In this document: one piece after another, positions 7,879 through 15,185 of the stretch
Layout of the letters: every line of letters begins with the position of its first letter
Position numbering within the stretch: the stretch's first letter is position 1
Source: a virus
DNA length: 39,001 nucleotides
IMG/VR virus record: IMGVR_UViG_3300000225_000120
Span: 1 to 39,001 of that record
Direction: 5' to 3' (one strand)
Position numbers and translations under genes: made by a program
Notes under the pieces: model-generated
What the model was told of the DNA's origin: nothing
The model's input: only the letters and a program-made list of their open reading frames with translations
The model's database searches: none

Positions 7879-9241
7879 TAGATAGTGTTCCGTACCATCG
7901 TTCTAAGTTAGGAAACGTCTGTATGAGGTTTTTGCCTCTACGTTCATCATATTGTCTATAAAAGTGATAGAAGTCATTCTCTAAAGCAGGTTGTTCAAAC
8001 GTATCGCTGTGTGGTTTGTCTACTACATCTAAGTAGTCTATTAAACGGTTTATATGATTCTTTTCCATCTCATGCAAAAGCGGGTTATCAAAATTAAGTA
8101 TTCGCCACAAACTTAGGGTATAACGATAACTCGAGCGCAAGTATTTTGGTAGCACTAACGGTGATTGGAATGATGGAAAGCGTAATATGTTTAGAGTAAA
8201 CGTTGGAAAATCCTCTCCGTACTCGCTCTTTAACAGCAGTACAAAGTCCAGGAACTTAGGTAACGAGTCTAAACATAAACTGTTTACAGTACACATCATA
8301 TGAAAGCCTTCTAAGTTGCCTTCTTTGCACACACGATGGACGTTATTAACCCAAGTATCCCACTCTAACCCGTCTCTAATATACTCTGCTTGTGCGCCAA
8401 ATGCTTCACAAGATGTGTATAGATGTAAGTGGGGTACGTGTTGTGCGTTTTCTATAAAGCGATCTATTAGATCGTCTTTAGCACCTAAGTTAGAGTTAAT
8501 AGCGAGCCGCATATCGGACTTCTTATTGGTAGTTCTAAACCAATCAAACAACTTCCATATCTCACCAGCCATCATAGGTTCACCACCAGTAATGCGTAGT
8601 TCGTCTAGTGTGTCGTGTAACTCTAACTCCCACCATTTCCAAAAGGCTTCTACGTATGGGTTAACTTCGTCGTGCTTGTATAACTGTGCTTCGTTGTGTT
8701 CGTGTGTAAAATGGTTGCGTCCGTCTGACTTTAACTGTGTATACGCACCGTTGTTCTTTACATCTTTAACCCAAGAACTACTAAAGGCGGGATTGCAATA
8801 AGAGCAACTAAAATTACAAGTCCTATCAAAGGCAATTTCCAATGTACGTAGAGCAAAATTCTCTGTAGGTTCTTCTTGTTTAACATGATATACGTCTTCC
8901 TCGTCGTATATAACAGACTTATGGACACGATCAGAGATAGCGTCGGGTCCAATGTCTTCTATCTTCCAGCAATACTCACAGCCTGGTGGACGTTCGCCCG
9001 CAAGCATTTGTGTTCTATCCTGCTTCTTTTGCTGTGTGTTGTGTATAGCGGCAGGGTTTGTTGCTAGTTCTTTAATGTCTATCTTATGTGCTGGAGGGTG
9101 ATGGCAACTAGTAGTCATACCACTCCCAAGCCATATGGTAGCATTGCGCCATTTAGCCATACAAAAGGATGGACTTACTGTGGTGTTAAGCCATCGCTTA
9201 ATGTCTAAATCTGTTTCCCTACCCGGCGTTCTTAGCGTCAT
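7871..9241 (-). CDS. Twitch-type radical SAM protein, type II
   Basis: The 456-aa protein has CNFSCSYC at C142/C146/C149 and TGGEPMM with GGEP at 219-222. Its N-terminal cysteine region is of a second kind: C27 (SFCMAKW), C46 in CHHPPAHK, then HNTQQKK and CEYCWKIED at C88/C91. The double cysteine of type I is replaced by one Cys followed by His/Pro residues. A conserved NPYVEAFWKWW block follows the radical SAM motif. The C-terminal motif RRGKN-x-x-QTFPN is shared with 9570-11000. The ATG overlaps the MIP18-like gene stop by 4 nt (ATGA), so synthesis of enzyme and Fe-S carrier is probably coupled. By analogy it carries a catalytic cluster and at least one auxiliary cluster; the substrate is unknown. 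Confidence 0.95.
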   Translation of the reverse strand: MTLRTPGRETDLDIKRWLNTTVSPSFCMAKWRNATIWLGSGMTTSCHHPPAHKIDIKELATNPAAIHNTQQKKQDRTQMLAGERPPGCEYCWKIEDIGPDAISDRVHKSVIYDEEDVYHVKQEEPTENFALRTLEIAFDRTCNFSCSYCNPAFSSSWVKDVKNNGAYTQLKSDGRNHFTHEHNEAQLYKHDEVNPYVEAFWKWWELELHDTLDELRITGGEPMMAGEIWKLFDWFRTTNKKSDMRLAINSNLGAKDDLIDRFIENAQHVPHLHLYTSCEAFGAQAEYIRDGLEWDTWVNNVHRVCKEGNLEGFHMMCTVNSLCLDSLPKFLDFVLLLKSEYGEDFPTFTLNILRFPSFQSPLVLPKYLRSSYRYTLSLWRILNFDNPLLHEMEKNHINRLIDYLDVVDKPHSDTFEQPALENDFYHFYRQYDERRGKNLIQTFPNLERWYGTLSNG

Positions 9242-9573
9242 AACATTCCCATTTCTAGTTTAGCATGTTCTGGTATCATCTCTGGCCCCCAAGTTGGGTC
9301 AAACGTCATATCTACTTTAATGTCATTGAGACCACCAACGTCACATGCCTCATTTACTTGTTGATATAACATGTCGCCAACAGGGCAAAACGGTGATGTT
9401 AACGTCATTGTTACTGTTAAGTTTAAATCCTCAGTAATATCTATGTCATATATTAAACCTAAGTCGTATATATTGATATGTATTTCAGGATCATATATCT
9501 GTCGTAAGTTGTTTACTATTTGATCTACTATAGGATCAATGCCTTCTTCATATGTTGTTGCGTGTGTGTTCAT
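9238..9573 (-). CDS. MIP18/SufT-like (DUF59) Fe-S cluster assembly protein
   Basis: The 111-aa product has the MIP18/PaaD/SufT layout: IYDPEI and NIYDLGLIYDI near residues 26-43, TLTSPFCPVGD with the family's single conserved cysteine (C63), and the C-terminal FDPTWGPEMIPEHAK. Family members help mature or deliver Fe-S clusters. It overlaps the preceding and following radical SAM genes by 4 nt each (ATGA), so the three form one translational unit. That arrangement strongly suggests it serves these enzymes, which need several clusters each; this link is inference. Full family length is present, with no fusion or truncation. Confidence 0.9.
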   Translation of the reverse strand: MNTHATTYEEGIDPIVDQIVNNLRQIYDPEIHINIYDLGLIYDIDITEDLNLTVTMTLTSPFCPVGDMLYQQVNEACDVGGLNDIKVDMTFDPTWGPEMIPEHAKLEMGML

Positions 9574-11000
9574 AATTGTGCTAACCTCTTACATTCTTCC
9601 CACCAGTCTATCATCTCTGGGAATGTTTCTATAAAGTTAGTGCCACGACGGGTGTCGTGCTCGTTAAAAAAGCGATAAAAGTCTGCTTTACAATTGTTTA
9701 CATATACTGGATCTAACTTACTACCTTCCTGCCACCATGCTAAGTCTCTATGCATACGTTGAATTTCATAATCTTTAAAGCCTTTAAAGCGAGATTTCTC
9801 GTCTTCCATGTTATCTAACATCCAACATGTGTTCTCTTCGTGTATATCTTGGTATGGTTCAGGCAATAACTGTATGCTTTGCCAAGCAGGCTGTCGTAAT
9901 AGCGGTGTATCAAACCATATACGTTGATAAGTTTCACTATATGCTTGTCGCAAACCGTGTATATAGCCTAATAACTTATCCATTCCTGTAATACTTAAAT
10001 TGTTATATGTTATAATAAACGTTAAAGAGTTTCTATACGGAACTTCCGTTAAGTATGTGTTGATATTATCGCACATCTTATTAAAGTCTAACCCATTACG
10101 TATATACTCGGCTTGTTCCAGCCAACTGTCTACACTAACGTATTGCATAAAGTGTTCTACTTTCTCTTCCAAGCATATGCGTTTAACTTTTTCTAAGTAT
10201 TTGTCAAACAATTTGTTGTCTACTGGACTAAAGTTACTTGTAACGTTTAAATGTAAGTCGCTTTTGGGATTGTCTATAATGTAATCAAATACTTTATGTG
10301 TATTTTTATCCATCATAGGCTCACCACCAGTCATACGGAAATGCTTTAAGTCTTTATATAAGTCAGGCCACCACTCCCAAAACGCTTCTACATAAGGATT
10401 ATACTTGCTGTGTGGTATGCAAGGGTTAATCTCAAAGTGTTCAGGTGCGTTATGTGGTTTAGATGTAGGCCAGGCACCGTGTTGTTTCATTTCTTTATCC
10501 CACGCAGTACTAAATTGCGGACTGCAATAACTACATTTTAAGTTACAGTTGTGGTTAAAGTTTACTTCTACATAACGCGGGTTCTTATCAGCATCCCAAG
10601 GAGCATTAACTACTTCGTCAAAGTCCATTGCGGCCCACGGCTCACCACTTCTGTAATGCCTATCACTCATATGCCCAGTATCTTCTATGTTCCAACAGTA
10701 CTGACACTCGCTAGGACGTACACCTTCTAGCATAAGTTTACGCATTTCTTTCTTATGTTGGGTGTTGTGTAGAGCAGACGGTGTGCCTAACTCCATTTTA
10801 TGTAGTGGTGGGTGGTAACAACTGTTGTTTAATCCAGTTGGTAAATGTAAACTAACTTGGTTCCACTTTGCAAGACAAAAGGATGGTGATACAGAGTCTA
10901 ACTGTACTTTAATATCCTCGGCACTTCTATAGAAATCTGACTTAAACTTACCATCCTTAACTTCTATTTTGTCGCCCTTATTGTCTTTAAAAAGTTCCAT
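9570..11000 (-). CDS. Twitch-type radical SAM protein, type II
   Basis: The 476-aa protein has CNLKCSYC at C152/C156/C159 and MTGGEPMM with GGEP at 225-228. The N-terminal region has C42 (SFCLAKW), C61 in CYHPPLHK, HNTQHKKEMR and CQYCWNIED at C99/C102. It is a full-length paralogue of 7871-9241, sharing NPYVEAFWEWW, AEYIRNGL and the tail DTRRGTN-x-x-ETFPEM. The first 20 residues are charged and not conserved in its partner. The start lies 4 nt after the stop of the basic small protein when that is read in its shifted frame. It is followed by the MIP18-like gene with a 4-nt overlap. The substrate is unknown. Confidence 0.95.
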   Translation of the reverse strand: MELFKDNKGDKIEVKDGKFKSDFYRSAEDIKVQLDSVSPSFCLAKWNQVSLHLPTGLNNSCYHPPLHKMELGTPSALHNTQHKKEMRKLMLEGVRPSECQYCWNIEDTGHMSDRHYRSGEPWAAMDFDEVVNAPWDADKNPRYVEVNFNHNCNLKCSYCSPQFSTAWDKEMKQHGAWPTSKPHNAPEHFEINPCIPHSKYNPYVEAFWEWWPDLYKDLKHFRMTGGEPMMDKNTHKVFDYIIDNPKSDLHLNVTSNFSPVDNKLFDKYLEKVKRICLEEKVEHFMQYVSVDSWLEQAEYIRNGLDFNKMCDNINTYLTEVPYRNSLTFIITYNNLSITGMDKLLGYIHGLRQAYSETYQRIWFDTPLLRQPAWQSIQLLPEPYQDIHEENTCWMLDNMEDEKSRFKGFKDYEIQRMHRDLAWWQEGSKLDPVYVNNCKADFYRFFNEHDTRRGTNFIETFPEMIDWWEECKRLAQL

Positions 11001-11170
11001 AGTTTACTTAGGCTTTTTCTTTTTCTTTGTTTTATCTTTACCTGGTTTGTCTCTACTTTTACTTTCCATCCTTGCCTCCCTTTTTTTCTAGTTGTATCAG
11101 TAGGTCCAAACTCTCCCATGCTTTTACCATGTAGTTTAGTTCTACTAAAGTTATAAAGGTCATGATTCAT
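10964..11170 (-). CDS. Small basic protein, possible -1 frameshift gene
   Basis: The ATG at 11170 shares a base with the stop of the upstream gene (TAATG). The unshifted frame gives 68 residues, lysine- and arginine-rich after residue 28, and overlaps the next gene by 37 nt. At 11081-11087 a run of seven A on the minus strand gives A AAA AAA in frame. Shifting -1 there yields a 55-aa product ending KTKKKKKPK with TAA at 11006-11004, four bases before the next ATG, a much cleaner junction. A third reading is a separate 21-codon ORF (ATG 11069) with GGGAGG five bases upstream. The family is unrecognised; the basic tail suggests nucleic-acid or phosphate binding. A homopolymer sequencing error is also possible. 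Confidence 0.6.
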   Translation of the reverse strand: MNHDLYNFSRTKLHGKSMGEFGPTDTTRKKGRQGWKVKVETNQVKIKQRKRKSLSKLWNFLKTIRATK

Positions 11171-12096
11171 TACCAGCCTTCAATGCCGCGTATTACATCT
11201 AATTCTTGTATCATTATATCATAGTTTGTGTGCTTGCTGTAATGTGTTTTAAAGAACTTACTTGCTTCAGCATCCATTTCGCATATAGGCATACCTAATT
11301 TGTTCTGTAATATTTCTCCTATACGCTCTGCTTCATCCCATGGGTTTTGCATTTCGTATTCTCCATGATATATCTCATTGAGGTATGTAAAGTCTCTTAC
11401 ATTAATGTAATCCCAATCGGTAAGCATAGTTAAATATGTGCCTAACCGTGCGCCGTATATACTCCATATGCCGTGCTCAACATCGCGTCCTACAGTTTGC
11501 CATATACATAAGTTATCTAAGTTACGAGCGTGTATTTGTTGTTCAAATGTTTTTAAATCAGGTTTAGTTCCTTTGTTTAAAACCATCTTAACACCTTCTC
11601 TAAACCCAGCACGCCATGCGTGTAATGCTGAACCATTTGGGTATGTTGTGCTATAGCAGTTATGCATTGGTCTGTAGTTGTCGTCAAAACAAAACTCTAC
11701 TAATGTTTCATCAGAACCATCAGTGTTCTCATGTGTAGTCATGTTTAAAACAAAGTCCACAGGCCAACAACTTAACCCACCATTACCATACATTAGTCCG
11801 TTTATAATATTACGACCCTTCCATCTAAACACACAATGTTTAGTAACATCATCCAATGTTAATTGTAAGTTAAAAAACTCTGGGTCGGGTAAGTTATCAC
11901 CGTCTATTAAAACAAATCGTCCTGAGGGAGAAGCTCTAGCCGCGGCCTTGTGTGCGGCATCTGATCCTTCTATACCATCAATGTGTATTGCCCATGGCAC
12001 CATGTTTAGTATCTTGGCCCAAAACTCATCCTTTTGTGGCTCATCGTATGTTAAGTATATGCAATCTAAGTCAGCAATGTCAACTATTTCAGTCAT
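11170..12096 (-). CDS. Glycosyltransferase-like protein with DGDN motif
   Basis: I chose the ATG at 12096 over the upstream one at 12117 because AGGAAGGA lies just before it; this gives 308 residues. The N-terminal segment (IYLTYDEP, then VPWAIHIDGIEGSDAAHKAAA) followed by FVLIDGDNLPD at about residues 61-71 has the pattern of a nucleotide-sugar-binding GT-A fold, where the acidic DGDN would bind metal. Downstream blocks NGGLSCWP and HAWRAGFREG are consistent with an enzyme active site, but I cannot assign a GT family or a sugar. It overlaps the upstream small gene by 8 nt and the downstream basic ORF by 1 nt. Its place between two other glycosyltransferase-like genes and the radical SAM block suggests one pathway. 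Confidence 0.75.
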   Translation of the reverse strand: MTEIVDIADLDCIYLTYDEPQKDEFWAKILNMVPWAIHIDGIEGSDAAHKAAARASPSGRFVLIDGDNLPDPEFFNLQLTLDDVTKHCVFRWKGRNIINGLMYGNGGLSCWPVDFVLNMTTHENTDGSDETLVEFCFDDNYRPMHNCYSTTYPNGSALHAWRAGFREGVKMVLNKGTKPDLKTFEQQIHARNLDNLCIWQTVGRDVEHGIWSIYGARLGTYLTMLTDWDYINVRDFTYLNEIYHGEYEMQNPWDEAERIGEILQNKLGMPICEMDAEASKFFKTHYSKHTNYDIMIQELDVIRGIEGW

Positions 12097-12439
12097 ATTC
12101 CTTCCTAAACATATCAAGACATATTCGATAGTTAATACATTTTACTAAGTGGTGGTGTCCGTTTGGATAAAATGAATTTGGCCGTGCCGCCAGGCCTGGC
12201 CATGACCGTCTTTGTTCGGATGTTCTCGCAAGTAATTCTTTTCTACATATAGCATCCATACGTAAATTAGGATTAAAGTTCTGGAATATACGATGTGTAG
12301 TCATTATATCTTGCGCCGCACCCCGACACTCTCCTTCCGAATGCATTCGTATTTGATACCAAACATCATTCTCACCTTGGTAATGTCCACTAAATGGACC
12401 TACACTCAACATTATCATTAATAACCATGGTTCCCACAT
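12089..12439 (-). CDS. Small probable exported protein (116 aa)
   Basis: The ATG at 12439 has a good ribosome site (AAGGAAA). The N-terminus MWEPWLLMIMLSVGPFSG is hydrophobic and aromatic, a plausible signal or anchor. The remainder has three cysteines (C35 in GECRG, C64 in AICRKE, and two more near the C-terminus in KCINYRICLD, giving four in all) and many arginines. The first half resembles the 108-aa protein at 6160-6486 in layout. It shares 8 nt with the following glycosyltransferase-like gene. The function is unknown. Confidence 0.65.
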   Translation of the reverse strand: MWEPWLLMIMLSVGPFSGHYQGENDVWYQIRMHSEGECRGAAQDIMTTHRIFQNFNPNLRMDAICRKELLARTSEQRRSWPGLAARPNSFYPNGHHHLVKCINYRICLDMFRKEYD

Positions 12440-12449
12440 TGTTATTTCC

Positions 12450-12710
12450 TTAAGGGTAAATTACTCCAAACTTATCAGAGTCTTTAGTATTAAACTCCTT
12501 TTCAAATTTGTTTGCTTCTGCCCTTCGTTTGAACATTACTTTCACACCAGCGGCGTAGACAGTGTTATCTACTATATATTCATTTTCACAGTTTTTTTCA
12601 CACCAAGTTTTTACACTTCTGTAAATGCCAACTGCTTTTTTAAACTCGTTGTTTTCTATAATTTCCCCTGTGTCAGCTTCCCATGGGAATGTTGCATGTT
12701 TTGTTATCAT
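12450..12710 (-). CDS. Small unknown protein (86 aa)
   Basis: The ATG at 12710 follows a strong ribosome site (AGGAGAAAAA) and overlaps the stop of the upstream gene by 4 nt. The product has a conserved-looking aromatic/basic core (GIYRSVKTWCEKNC, VKVMFKRRAEANKFEKEF) with two close cysteines (C37, C41) and no signal or membrane segment. It resembles small cytoplasmic phage proteins, but I do not recognise a family. Confidence 0.75.
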   Translation of the reverse strand: MITKHATFPWEADTGEIIENNEFKKAVGIYRSVKTWCEKNCENEYIVDNTVYAAGVKVMFKRRAEANKFEKEFNTKDSDKFGVIYP

Positions 12711-13120
12711 TTTTTCTCCTGTTGTAATTGATAATAATTTTCATCTTTATTGAATTTTACTTTATCAGCAGTAATAATTTCTTTAATAATCCTATGATCC
12801 TTGTCTGTAACATATACGGGTAAATCTGGATCTAATTCTGTTGCGTGTGTTACTTTAGTATATTTTCTTAAACGGTTATATACGTCATGTTTAATTGGTT
12901 CTAACTTACCATTAATTATTACCCAATCAGTAATGTGATTAGTGTCTAACCATTTAGAAGGGACTTTAATATGAAGACGGAACTCATCTACATATATGGA
13001 TGCTTCATATATAATGCCGTTATCATGATAATATAAGCAGTAATCTACTTTAGCAACTTCTAATTCTTCCTGTGATTCAATTGCTTCTATTAAATCATCT
13101 ATTCCTTTAATCGTGCTCAT
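12707..13120 (-). CDS. Unknown protein (137 aa)
   Basis: The protein starts with an acidic helix-like segment (IDDLIEAIESQEEL), continues with alternating beta-like strands (YCLYYHDNGIIYEASIYVDEFRLHIKV) and ends in a charged Gln/Lys tail. It overlaps the upstream glycosyltransferase-like gene by 14 nt and the downstream gene by 4 nt, and has no clear ribosome site, so it is probably translated by coupling. No family is recognised. Confidence 0.72.
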   Translation of the reverse strand: MSTIKGIDDLIEAIESQEELEVAKVDYCLYYHDNGIIYEASIYVDEFRLHIKVPSKWLDTNHITDWVIINGKLEPIKHDVYNRLRKYTKVTHATELDPDLPVYVTDKDHRIIKEIITADKVKFNKDENYYQLQQEKK

Positions 13121-13970
13121 AGTATTCTATTGTTTTATCTGCTAGGTACTCTTTACACTCTGCACCATGTACTGGATATATTTGCGGCTCTACGCCTAAT
13201 ATTAAACCAACGTCATCACTATACTCTATATTAATAATATCTTCTATCTCATGTTGCTCTGGCCAACCCAGTATGTTGTTTTTCATATGCACAAATGTTG
13301 GGTAGTCTAACACATTATTTGTATGTGTATATTCTGCTTCTTGTAACACTAATGCTATTGCTAACGCAACATCAGTAGTAGGCTTTTCATCTCTACAATT
13401 TTTTAAACATTCAGATACTTCATCCCAATTTTTATAAACCCATTTAAGTGCTCTAAACAGTTTTAAACTTTCTTCTCCATAACGGAAGTACATAAACCCA
13501 CTATAAGTGTTAGGTAAGTTGTTGATATCAAAGAGTTTTCTGTACTTGCGTGAGTTAGATATAGAACCGTCTAGTTTACGAACATTGGTCGCAATCATTA
13601 CTTCCTGCTCACGCATAAACGTCCACCAATGATCTATATTGCGTGTAAACACAATATCACAATCTAACTTAACTGTCTCTTTAAATGGTGTTATTGACCA
13701 TGCTTTCCATTCATTGCCTAACTTCCATGAGTCATCCTCACTATCATCGCCCCACGGAATGTCTACTACATAGTCAAATACTTTGTAATGCTTTTCTGTT
13801 AATTGTTCTTTAGTTGGTTTATCTACAGCGATGGCAAACTTGTTTATAGTTTGTGTTGCTTTTAGACTTAATCCACAGGCGTATGCTAGTTTTAAATAGT
13901 CAGTATCGTTGTTATTTTGAACAAATGTGAAGTACCCAATTTGTTCATTATGTTCCTTGATTCTTTTCAT
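13107..13970 (-). CDS. Glycosyltransferase-like protein (GT-A fold, DCD motif)
   Basis: The 287-aa product has GYFTFVQNNN at its N-terminus, typical of the first strand and loop of GT-A enzymes. It then has a TPFKETVKLDCDIVF block in which DCD (103-105) is the likely metal/nucleotide-sugar DxD motif. SGFMYFRYG follows in the acceptor half. The DxD block and its surroundings match the neighbour at 13948-14826 (TPYEKTLLLDVDYLMF), so the two are paralogues. The first 23 nt overlap the end of that neighbour in another frame; no good ribosome site precedes the ATG. It is similar in style to GT8-like phage enzymes. The sugar and acceptor cannot be read from the sequence. Confidence 0.8.
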   Translation of the reverse strand: MKRIKEHNEQIGYFTFVQNNNDTDYLKLAYACGLSLKATQTINKFAIAVDKPTKEQLTEKHYKVFDYVVDIPWGDDSEDDSWKLGNEWKAWSITPFKETVKLDCDIVFTRNIDHWWTFMREQEVMIATNVRKLDGSISNSRKYRKLFDINNLPNTYSGFMYFRYGEESLKLFRALKWVYKNWDEVSECLKNCRDEKPTTDVALAIALVLQEAEYTHTNNVLDYPTFVHMKNNILGWPEQHEIEDIINIEYSDDVGLILGVEPQIYPVHGAECKEYLADKTIEYYEHD

Positions 13971-14826
13971 ATGTCACATGCGTTTTTTGATTTGATATAA
14001 CAGGTTGAAACACATAATCTAATATCTCTTTAGCACAATTTATTATACTATGCTTGTTCATAATATGAATATTAGTATTTGTTATATAAGATACTTCTAT
14101 TTTATTTTTATTTTCATATTCATATATTACACTAGTATCTGGTTTTACTCTAGTTAATGTGCTTTCTGAAGGGAGAGTAAACAAAGGACTCTGAAAATAA
14201 CTATTACAGTTTAATAAATTATATGCAATACTTATAGCATAGTCATTTCTGTATGGGCCACTTCTGAAATTATATAAATTGTAATAATATTGATAGTTAT
14301 CTCGTACTAACTTAACAAGATTAAAAAACTCCTTTGCTGTATTATTTTTAGTAAAATATAATACAGTTGCCCATAACATTGGAGTACTACTCCAGTGTAA
14401 TAGTTTGTCATCTATAAAACTGTTTTTACCTGTAATGTCATAAACATTATTATGGCATATTAATTCTTGATCAGATTCAAATAGCCATTGCAACGAGTTA
14501 TTAAACATAAGATAATCTACGTCTAATAGTAATGTTTTTTCGTATGGGGTTAAATCATATGCGTGTGGGCGAGTTTTATTGTGCCAAGTAACTTCTTCTG
14601 TCTTACCATTAGGAATTCTAAAAGTGCGGTGGCCACTATCACCTGCCTCAACTATGATAACATCATCAAAAGGATGTCCTTCATCTATATTTTTATCAGT
14701 GACTAGGGTTACACCACAATGTGGTAAATGTTTTTTAACTAATAATGTACAGAGCTTAGCTAGTTCTGTATATTTTATTGATTCATTATTGTATGCAAAC
14801 AATAATATGCCATTTTCTGTGGCCAT
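13948..14826 (-). CDS. Glycosyltransferase-like protein (GT-A fold, DVD motif)
   Basis: The 292-aa protein has a GT-A-like N-terminus (GILLFAYNN, CGVTLVTDK) and a TPYEKTLLLDVDYLMF block with DVD at 102-104 as the likely metal/nucleotide-sugar motif. WATVLYFTKNN follows in the second half. It is paralogous to the next gene at 13107-13970. It starts one base after the stop of the 116-aa gene, placing it second in the transcript from the consensus promoter at 15186-15214. It could glycosylate a virion protein, host surface sugar or the radical SAM product; none of these can be chosen from sequence. Confidence 0.8.
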   Translation of the reverse strand: MATENGILLFAYNNESIKYTELAKLCTLLVKKHLPHCGVTLVTDKNIDEGHPFDDVIIVEAGDSGHRTFRIPNGKTEEVTWHNKTRPHAYDLTPYEKTLLLDVDYLMFNNSLQWLFESDQELICHNNVYDITGKNSFIDDKLLHWSSTPMLWATVLYFTKNNTAKEFFNLVKLVRDNYQYYYNLYNFRSGPYRNDYAISIAYNLLNCNSYFQSPLFTLPSESTLTRVKPDTSVIYEYENKNKIEVSYITNTNIHIMNKHSIINCAKEILDYVFQPVISNQKTHVTYEKNQGT

Positions 14827-14827
14827 C

Positions 14828-15178
14828 TTATAGCTGCTCGGGCTTTCGTATTCCCCTAATCTTGTTCATTTGTACCATATATTCGTTATTAACTTCATAA
14901 TATCGTTGCCATAATTTTTCACAAAATTCTTGTGAGTTTTCTATTAATATAGGATTATCATATGAATCTAATATTATTGTGGGATTTGCTTTTAAATCTG
15001 CTGATTGTGCTATTTGTTGGCGTAACGAAAGCATTTCAGCAAATGTAATTAATTCTCTGGTTACTTTAAATAAACCGCTGTTATAGGGGAGGGATAATAA
15101 ACCTAGAGTGGCTTCACGCATTGTTGCGTGGGCCACTTTTTGGTTAAACTTCTTTTTAACTGTATCTTTTACACTCAT
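14828..15178 (-). CDS. Unknown protein (116 aa), first gene of the accessory operon
   Basis: The product has a basic, probably helical N-terminus (VKDTVKKKFNQKV) and continues with helix-rich segments (ELITFAEMLSLRQQIAQ, EFCEKLWQRYYEVNNEYMVQ). There is no signal or membrane segment. The ATG has no ribosome site and lies about where the consensus promoter just upstream should start transcription, so the message may be leaderless. An internal ATG at residue 20 is the only nearby alternative and also lacks a ribosome site. The helical layout recalls small tail-assembly or scaffold proteins, but no family is recognised. Confidence 0.75.
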   Translation of the reverse strand: MSVKDTVKKKFNQKVAHATMREATLGLLSLPYNSGLFKVTRELITFAEMLSLRQQIAQSADLKANPTIILDSYDNPILIENSQEFCEKLWQRYYEVNNEYMVQMNKIRGIRKPEQL

Positions 15179-15185
15179 ATATAAT

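Noticed and set aside
12078-12083. TTGACA on the minus strand at the start of the DGDN glycosyltransferase-like gene
   Set aside because: No TATAAT-like hexamer lies 16-18 nt downstream, and the site is inside the coding frame.
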